This document shows, one piece after another, positions 7,849 through 10,989 of a stretch of 10,989 bases of DNA. Each line of letters begins with the position of its first letter. The first letter of the stretch is position 1. Made by a program: the position numbers and the translations under genes. Origin of the DNA: Ruminiclostridium sp. (lineage in GTDB: Bacteria; Bacillota_A; Clostridia; Oscillospirales; Ruminococcaceae). The notes under the pieces are model-generated. The model ran no database searches and was not told the DNA's origin. It saw only the letters and a program-made list of their open reading frames with translations. Location of the stretch: positions 1 through 10,989 of the forward strand of contig JAFZOA010000627.1 of the NCBI GenBank assembly GCA_017550775.1, in the 5' to 3' direction.

Positions 7849-8070
7849 TTACTGTAGTGTCTGTTGTTTTAATATTGTTGTCAAATATGGAGACTGTGGT
7901 ATTCTGTCTGCATATTTAGGTCGGTCGCTTTGTGGAATGTCCAAGGTTTCCATAGCTTGTTCGGCCGACATTTTCAGTTTTGACATCATTTTCTTTATAG
8001 CTTCAATATTTGCGAGTTCTGTGCCTTCCATACGCCCTCTGTCTTCGACTTTATCAAGTATTTCGTACAT
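7849..8070 (-). CDS. stand-alone, extended copy of the second Rpn C-terminal tail (RpnS-like)
   Basis: A 73-residue ORF starting MYEILDKVEDRG. It matches the C-terminal tail of the nuclease just upstream (MCEILDKVENRG onward), with about 72% identity over 53 aligned residues by hand. It begins 2 bases after the parent's stop (TAA-CT-ATG), with a weak AGGA 7 bases before the ATG. Relative to the parent it lacks most of the GRMEGREEG repeats, keeping only GRMEG. The parental stop after KYADRI is lost and the frame runs 16 residues further (PQSPYLTTILKQQTLQ), ending immediately before the SNF2 ribosome site. The frame is intact. As with the small ORF at 3.3 kb, the best guess is an inhibitor of the nuclease encoded separately; a decaying duplicate is the alternative. 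Confidence 0.58.
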   Translation of the reverse strand: MYEILDKVEDRGRMEGTELANIEAIKKMMSKLKMSAEQAMETLDIPQSDRPKYADRIPQSPYLTTILKQQTLQ

Positions 8071-8072
8071 AG

Positions 8073-8306
8073 TTATATCCTGTCTGCGTATTTGGGTCGG
8101 TCGCTCTCCGGTATTTTCAGCACGTCCATAGCCTGTTTTAATGAGACTTTAAATTCTGACATGACATTCTTTATAGCTTCAAGATTTGCGAGTTCTGCTC
8201 CTTCCTCACGACCTTCCATACGGCCTTCCTCGCGACCTTCCATACGTCCTTCTGCGCGCCCTATCGCTATCCCTCTGTTTTCAACTTTATCAAGTATTTC
8301 GCACAT
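8073..8306 (-). CDS. possible internal-start product of the second Rpn gene
   Basis: An in-frame ATG at 8306 (M239) would give a 77-residue tail protein. AAAGGAG (8327-8321) lies upstream but with a long 14-base spacer, so initiation would be weaker than at the other locus. Further in-frame ATG codons inside the RMEG repeats are each preceded by GAAGG and could serve instead. The call rests mainly on the downstream duplicate beginning at the same methionine. Confidence 0.35.
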   Translation of the reverse strand: MCEILDKVENRGIAIGRAEGRMEGREEGRMEGREEGAELANLEAIKNVMSEFKVSLKQAMDVLKIPESDRPKYADRI

Positions 8307-9020
8307 ATTCGTATATTCAACTCCTTTCAAACCGTCTTCATAAGCACGCTCAAACCGGTTGTCCTTAGTGAGATAGCTCATAAGCCGGAGTATCTCATAG
8401 ACATGATGCACCCTGTCGGCGGGCGGTATGTAATCCTTATTCTTCCTGCTCTGGACGAAATAATCCGCCACGATGCGAAAATCGCTCCGGAATTTCTTCA
8501 CCTGTTCTTCTTCAAGATACGCGATCTCAAACAGGTTTATCCTGTAATCGTTCACGAAGGGTTTCATTTCCTCGGGAACGCCGCTCAGATTTTCAAGAAG
8601 CGTTTTCGGCGCGTCCCACCGCTTCTCACCGAAATACAGCACAAGCGTCACCACGGGATAGCGGGGGTCTGTATTACGCTTGTAGCTGCCGTTTTCGTTC
8701 TTCTCGGAGAAGAGCTGGTCGCGGTAGCCCGCACCGTCATAGCCAATTACTCTTATCGGCATATCGGGGTCGGTATCGGTCTGGTTCTCGAATCCGAGGA
8801 GTGATATCCTCACGTTGCACTTGCGCCAGAACTTTGACTCGTCACGTTCCTGTTCCCGCAGTCCGTCGTCACCCATGTACGACGAACGCGATTTTGCCTG
8901 TTCGAGCTCATCTTCCTTTACTACCTGTCTTCCGTCAAACAACAGGACGTTCACAATGTCCGCAAATACGTCATTGTACGACTCCAGTGTTTTCTCGGCG
9001 ATATCCTTTTCGCTGCCCAT
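8073..9020 (-). CDS. Rpn family PD-(D/E)XK nuclease, second subfamily
   Basis: A 315-residue protein. I chose ATG 9020 (MGSEKDIAEKTLESYNDVF) because the longer frame to 9068 would start inside the promoter; GCGGTGAT lies just upstream. The family pattern is SYNDVFADIVNVLLFDG (14-30), a region around ERDESKFW (58-65), then GFENQT (76-81) giving the E-x-Q active site (E78, Q80), YDGAGYRDQ (94-102), and YPVVTLVLYFGEKRW (121-135). This is an Rpn/Transposase_31-like nuclease of the type frequent in ruminococci, clearly different from the one at 4.2 kb. Residues 255-274 are RxEG repeats, followed by a helical tail with the same KVS...AM..LKIPES pattern as the other Rpn. Expected role: DNA endonuclease acting in recombination or phage defence. 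An internal methionine (M239) marks the point at which the downstream duplicate begins. Confidence 0.8.
   Translation of the reverse strand: MGSEKDIAEKTLESYNDVFADIVNVLLFDGRQVVKEDELEQAKSRSSYMGDDGLREQERDESKFWRKCNVRISLLGFENQTDTDPDMPIRVIGYDGAGYRDQLFSEKNENGSYKRNTDPRYPVVTLVLYFGEKRWDAPKTLLENLSGVPEEMKPFVNDYRINLFEIAYLEEEQVKKFRSDFRIVADYFVQSRKNKDYIPPADRVHHVYEILRLMSYLTKDNRFERAYEDGLKGVEYTNMCEILDKVENRGIAIGRAEGRMEGREEGRMEGREEGAELANLEAIKNVMSEFKVSLKQAMDVLKIPESDRPKYADRI
8201..8260 (-). repeat. 24-bp tandem repeat encoding RMEGREEG, about 2.5 copies
   Basis: Units at 8201-8224 and 8225-8248 differ at two positions, with a half unit at 8249-8260. On the minus strand they encode RMEGREEG twice after RAEG. They form a glycine/glutamate-rich linker between nuclease and tail. 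Repeats of this kind change copy number by slippage; the downstream tail copy has only one RMEG. Confidence 0.85.
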
Positions 9021-9044
9021 TACATCACCGCTTTCTCTGATACT

Positions 9045-9073
9045 ATTATACAACTTTTTTACCTTCAAGTCAA
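9045..9073 (-). promoter_or_regulatory. sigma-A promoter of the rpn-SNF2-SWIM operon
   Basis: TTGACT (9073-9068) and TATAAT (9050-9045) with a 17-base spacer. Transcription should start near 9038, about 18 bases before ATG 9020. This also rules out the longer open frame beginning at 9068 as the gene start. No other good promoter was seen before the SNF2 gene, so it may drive all four genes. Confidence 0.85.
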
Positions 9074-9119
9074 GGCTTGACGCAACAATAAAGCCTACTG
9101 TGAATCCCCGGTCTCTCCC

Positions 9120-9416
9120 CTATACCAACACCTCCACCGAATACCCAAGCTCGACCGAGATATTCCTTCTCAGCATTCGTCTCTCATGGTATGAAAACCC
9201 GCAAAACCGTATCCCAAGTGACTTTTCCCCCGGTATGTAATACTGATTTCTCATGCGCTGTTTCGGATACATCATATTGACCATCTGACCGCCTACAGAA
9301 CCTGCCTGACGGGAAGTGAGGTCGCCGTTGTAGCCGTTATCCTTGAGCGGAACGCCTACTTCGTTAGCTGCCTGCATCTTGATATTGCTTAAATTGTTAT
9401 TCTTTCTGCTTGCCAT
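9120..9416 (-). CDS. alpha/beta-type small acid-soluble spore protein with long C-terminal tail
   Basis: A 98-residue protein starting MASRKNNNLSN at ATG 9416 after TGGAGG with a 7-base spacer. Residues 11-46 match the alpha/beta SASP family: NIKMQAANEVGV resembles the usual KLEIANELG block, and GDLTSRQAGSVGGQMV (31-46) is the DNA-binding signature. SASPs coat spore DNA and protect it, and are degraded by the GPR protease at germination. Two oddities: the usual GPR site residue E in LEIA is Q here, and after MVNMM the frame continues for about 50 residues (YPKQRMRNQYYIPGEKS onward) where most family members end within a few residues. The tail is basic and aromatic and of unknown role; a frameshift or lost stop could have created it. 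Expected expression is late, in the forespore, but I could not find a convincing sigma-G promoter. Confidence 0.85.
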   Translation of the reverse strand: MASRKNNNLSNIKMQAANEVGVPLKDNGYNGDLTSRQAGSVGGQMVNMMYPKQRMRNQYYIPGEKSLGIRFCGFSYHERRMLRRNISVELGYSVEVLV

Positions 9417-9523
9417 TTTTGTTTCCTCCAATGATAATTGCGGGAGCGCCGGTAAATGCCCCGGGTGAAGTACACAGTACGATCGCGCGGAGGCGGTCGG
9501 TGATCCCGTAATTTTTGCTTTAT

Positions 9524-9552
9524 CTTTCGCGGGTCATCGTCGCCCGCAAAAG
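9524..9552. repeat. inverted repeat (hairpin) of unknown role
   Basis: CTTTCGCGGG (9524-9533) pairs with CCCGCAAAAG (9543-9552) with one mismatch and a 9-base loop. There is no following T-run on either strand, so it is not a clear terminator. It lies upstream of both flanking genes and could be a protein-binding site or nothing. Confidence 0.4.
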
Positions 9553-9592
9553 TATTATGTCACGAGTGAATTTTTATATTAGTGGAAATTTT

Positions 9593-9622
9593 TTGAATGA
9601 AGCGGCTGTTGACAGGTATAAT
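9593..9622 (+). promoter_or_regulatory. possible upstream promoter for the GH3 gene
   Basis: TTGAAT (9593-9598) and TATAAT (9617-9622) with an 18-base spacer. A TTGACA at 9609-9614 overlaps the spacer and may be accidental. It would be a second, upstream start in tandem with the stronger promoter that follows. Confidence 0.45.
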
Positions 9623-9635
9623 AATAAACGTGCGA

Positions 9636-9664
9636 TTGACAAAAGCTTCCTTTGATGATATAAT
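9636..9664 (+). promoter_or_regulatory. main sigma-A promoter of the GH3 gene
   Basis: TTGACA (9636-9641) and TATAAT (9659-9664), both perfect, with a 17-base spacer. Transcription should start near 9671, giving a leader of about 50 bases before ATG 9721. No recognisable catabolite (cre) site was seen. Confidence 0.85.
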
Positions 9665-9720
9665 TATTATGATACAAACAAGCGTATTCAGCGTTACGAT
9701 GCAGGTGAACGGAGGAAGCT

Positions 9721-10989
9721 ATGGACAGATTTGAACAGAAAGCGCGTGAGCTTGTCTCACAGATGACCGCGGAAGAAAAGCTCGGTATGCTCACCACACA
9801 CCACAACGCGATAGAGCGGCTCGGGCTCGGGGAGTTCTACATCGGCACCGAGGTCGCACGCGGCTATGTCGGCAGAGAGCCGGAGAAGATCTCGACGGTA
9901 TTCCCGCAGCCTATCGGACTTGCCGCCACATTCGACAGCGAGCTTATGCACAACCTCGGAGTAATCGCCGGCAAGGAAGCACGCGCTTACTACAACGAGA
10001 ACTCTAAGGGCGGACTAATGCTCTGGGGACCAACTGTGGATATGGAGCGCGACCCGCGCTGGGGACGCAATGAGGAGGCTTACGGCGAGGATGTGTTCCT
10101 GACCGGCGAGCTCACTGCGGAATATACCGAGGGAATGGCAGGCGTCACCGACGACGGCTATTACATGACCGTCCCGACCCTGAAACATTTCTGCGCCAAT
10201 AACAACGAGCTCGCCCGTGACAGCTGCGATGTGTTCCTGCCGCCGCGCCTCAGACACGAATATTACTACGCCGCCTTCGAGAACGCTATCCGGAACGGCG
10301 GCGCGAGAAGCATAATGACCGCGTACAATGGGATAAACGGTCTCCCCGCGATAATGAACCGCGACGTTGAGGATGTCCTGAAAAAGGAGTGGGGACTGTG
10401 GTTCGCGGTGAGCGACGGCGGCGACTTCATGCAGAATGTCACTACGCATAAATACTGCGCGGAAATGTCCGAGAACTACGCGCTGTCCCTGAAGGGCGGC
10501 TGCGACGTGATGACAGACATGGACGAGAGCACCCGCGAGGCGGCCCGGAAAGCTCTGGAACGCGGACTTGTGACATGGGAGGATATCGATCGCTCGATAG
10601 TAAGGACAGTAGCGGCAAGGCTCCGGCTCGGACAGCTTGACCCCGATTGTCCTTTCAACAGCATTGACAGATCGGTGATAGACTGTGTCGAGCACCGCGA
10701 AACAAACCTTCGTGCGGCGCTCGAACAGGTGGTGCTGCTGAAAAACAGCGGTTTGCTCCCGCTTAAGAAATCTCCGAAAAAGATCGCAGTGGTCGGCGGG
10801 CTCGCAGACAGCAATCTGCGCGACTGGTACACCGGTTACTTCACCGGCGCGGTGTCGGTGTACGAGGGCATAAAGCGCGAGTTCCCGGATGCCGAGGTAG
10901 TGACCGACAGACTTTGGGATATCGTCGCGGTAAAGGCTCCGAACGGTAAGTACCTGTCCGTACACGAGGACGGGACGGTATCTGCGGAC
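9721..10989 (+). CDS. glycoside hydrolase family 3 (beta-glucosidase/xylosidase type), 5' part
   Basis: The first 423 residues, running off the right edge. ATG 9721 follows GGAGG with a 5-base spacer. There is no signal peptide (MDRFEQKARELVSQMTAEEK), so it is cytoplasmic and probably splits imported oligosaccharides. The N-terminal GH3 barrel is clear: DPRWGRNEEAYGED (111-124), LKHFCANNNE (154-163, substrate-binding K155 and H156), MTAYNGING (199-207) and VSDGGDF (230-236), where D232 is the expected nucleophile aspartate; the common form is SDW, so G here is a variant. GLLPLKK (345-351) opens the second alpha/beta domain. After RDWYTGYFTGAVSVYEGIK the sequence continues VAVKAPNGKYLSVHEDG (402-418), which looks like the start of an inserted beta-trefoil (fascin-like) module. 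Substrate cannot be decided: beta-glucoside or beta-xyloside are both possible. Confidence 0.9.
   Translation, partial: MDRFEQKARELVSQMTAEEKLGMLTTHHNAIERLGLGEFYIGTEVARGYVGREPEKISTVFPQPIGLAATFDSELMHNLGVIAGKEARAYYNENSKGGLMLWGPTVDMERDPRWGRNEEAYGEDVFLTGELTAEYTEGMAGVTDDGYYMTVPTLKHFCANNNELARDSCDVFLPPRLRHEYYYAAFENAIRNGGARSIMTAYNGINGLPAIMNRDVEDVLKKEWGLWFAVSDGGDFMQNVTTHKYCAEMSENYALSLKGGCDVMTDMDESTREAARKALERGLVTWEDIDRSIVRTVAARLRLGQLDPDCPFNSIDRSVIDCVEHRETNLRAALEQVVLLKNSGLLPLKKSPKKIAVVGGLADSNLRDWYTGYFTGAVSVYEGIKREFPDAEVVTDRLWDIVAVKAPNGKYLSVHEDGTVSAD

Larger units (their letters stand above)
7895..8306 (-). repeat. diverged tandem duplication of the second rpn 3' end
   Basis: The segment from the internal methionine to KYADRI of the parent (8306-8076) is repeated at 8070 to about 7895. 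The copies are similar at the DNA level (for example CTTTATAGCTTCAA and TTTATCAAGTATTTCG on the plus strand occur in both) but more diverged than the 197-bp pair at 3.4 kb and differ in the number of 24-bp linker units. Confidence 0.8.
9417..9720. other. divergent intergenic region between the spore protein and GH3 genes
   Basis: About 300 bases with no supported gene. It holds the GH3 promoters on its right side, a hairpin near 9524-9552, and the ribosome sites of both genes at its ends. The part from 9440 to 9500 is GC-rich and otherwise featureless to me. Confidence 0.6.

Noticed and set aside
7879..7884. TTGACA on the minus strand as a -35 box for the SNF2 gene.
   Set aside because: No acceptable -10 box lies 16-19 bases downstream, so at most it is a relic.
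8073..9068. Longer form of the second Rpn starting at 9068 (MKVKKLYNSIRESGDVMGSEK).
   Set aside because: Its start codon lies within the TTGACT-17-TATAAT promoter and upstream of the expected transcript start; ATG 9020 fits instead.
9452..9458. CATTTAC on the minus strand as a sigma-G -10 box for the spore protein gene.
   Set aside because: No convincing sigma-G -35 at the right distance.
9579..10965. Long open frames on the minus strand opposite the GH3 gene.
   Set aside because: They are antisense to a clearly coding GH3 frame with intact motifs; their protein sequence shows no recognised domain.

Overview
The window looks like the chromosome of a spore-forming clostridial gut anaerobe, probably close to Ruminococcus or another Oscillospiraceae. 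This rests on the flavour of the proteins: an alpha/beta-type small acid-soluble spore protein, Rpn-type PD-(D/E)XK nucleases of the kind common in ruminococci, a cytoplasmic GH3 glycosidase, AAGGAG-type ribosome binding sites and consensus sigma-A promoters. The species is not established. No rRNA, tRNA, CRISPR array, or classical IS with terminal repeats was seen.

Layout. From about 9.4 kb down to the left edge everything is on the minus strand. Reading in transcription order: a spore protein gene (9416-9120); a first Rpn nuclease gene with its own promoter (9020-8073), followed after 2 bases by a small ORF that duplicates its C-terminal tail (8070-7849); a SNF2 ATPase (7836-5248); a SWIM zinc-finger protein (5234-4503); a 262-bp gap carrying a consensus promoter; a second, different Rpn nuclease (4240-3410), again followed after 2 bases by a small ORF duplicating its C-terminal tail (3407-3213); a gap of about 217 bp; then jetD (2995-1970), jetA (1965-418) and the start of jetB (421 to the left edge), which form a Wadjet-type anti-plasmid operon whose SMC gene jetC should lie beyond base 1. 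On the plus strand from 9721 a GH3 glycoside hydrolase starts and runs off the right edge.

How the genes work together. The 9.0-0 kb part reads as a defence island: Wadjet (SMC-type loop extruder plus a TOPRIM nuclease that cuts small circular DNA), two Rpn nucleases and a SNF2/SWIM pair. The most unusual feature is shared by the two Rpn loci. In both, the C-terminal tail of the nuclease is repeated immediately downstream as a stand-alone ORF that begins at the methionine matching an internal methionine of the parent, with the same TAA-NN-ATG junction. In the 4.2-kb locus the parent's internal methionine also has a near-perfect Shine-Dalgarno. In E. coli, Rpn nucleases are known to be inhibited by small proteins made from an internal start in the same gene. 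The layout here suggests that this lineage has also made gene-duplicated, separately encoded copies of that small inhibitor, or alternatively keeps swappable C-terminal cassettes. That function is inference; the duplications themselves are directly visible.
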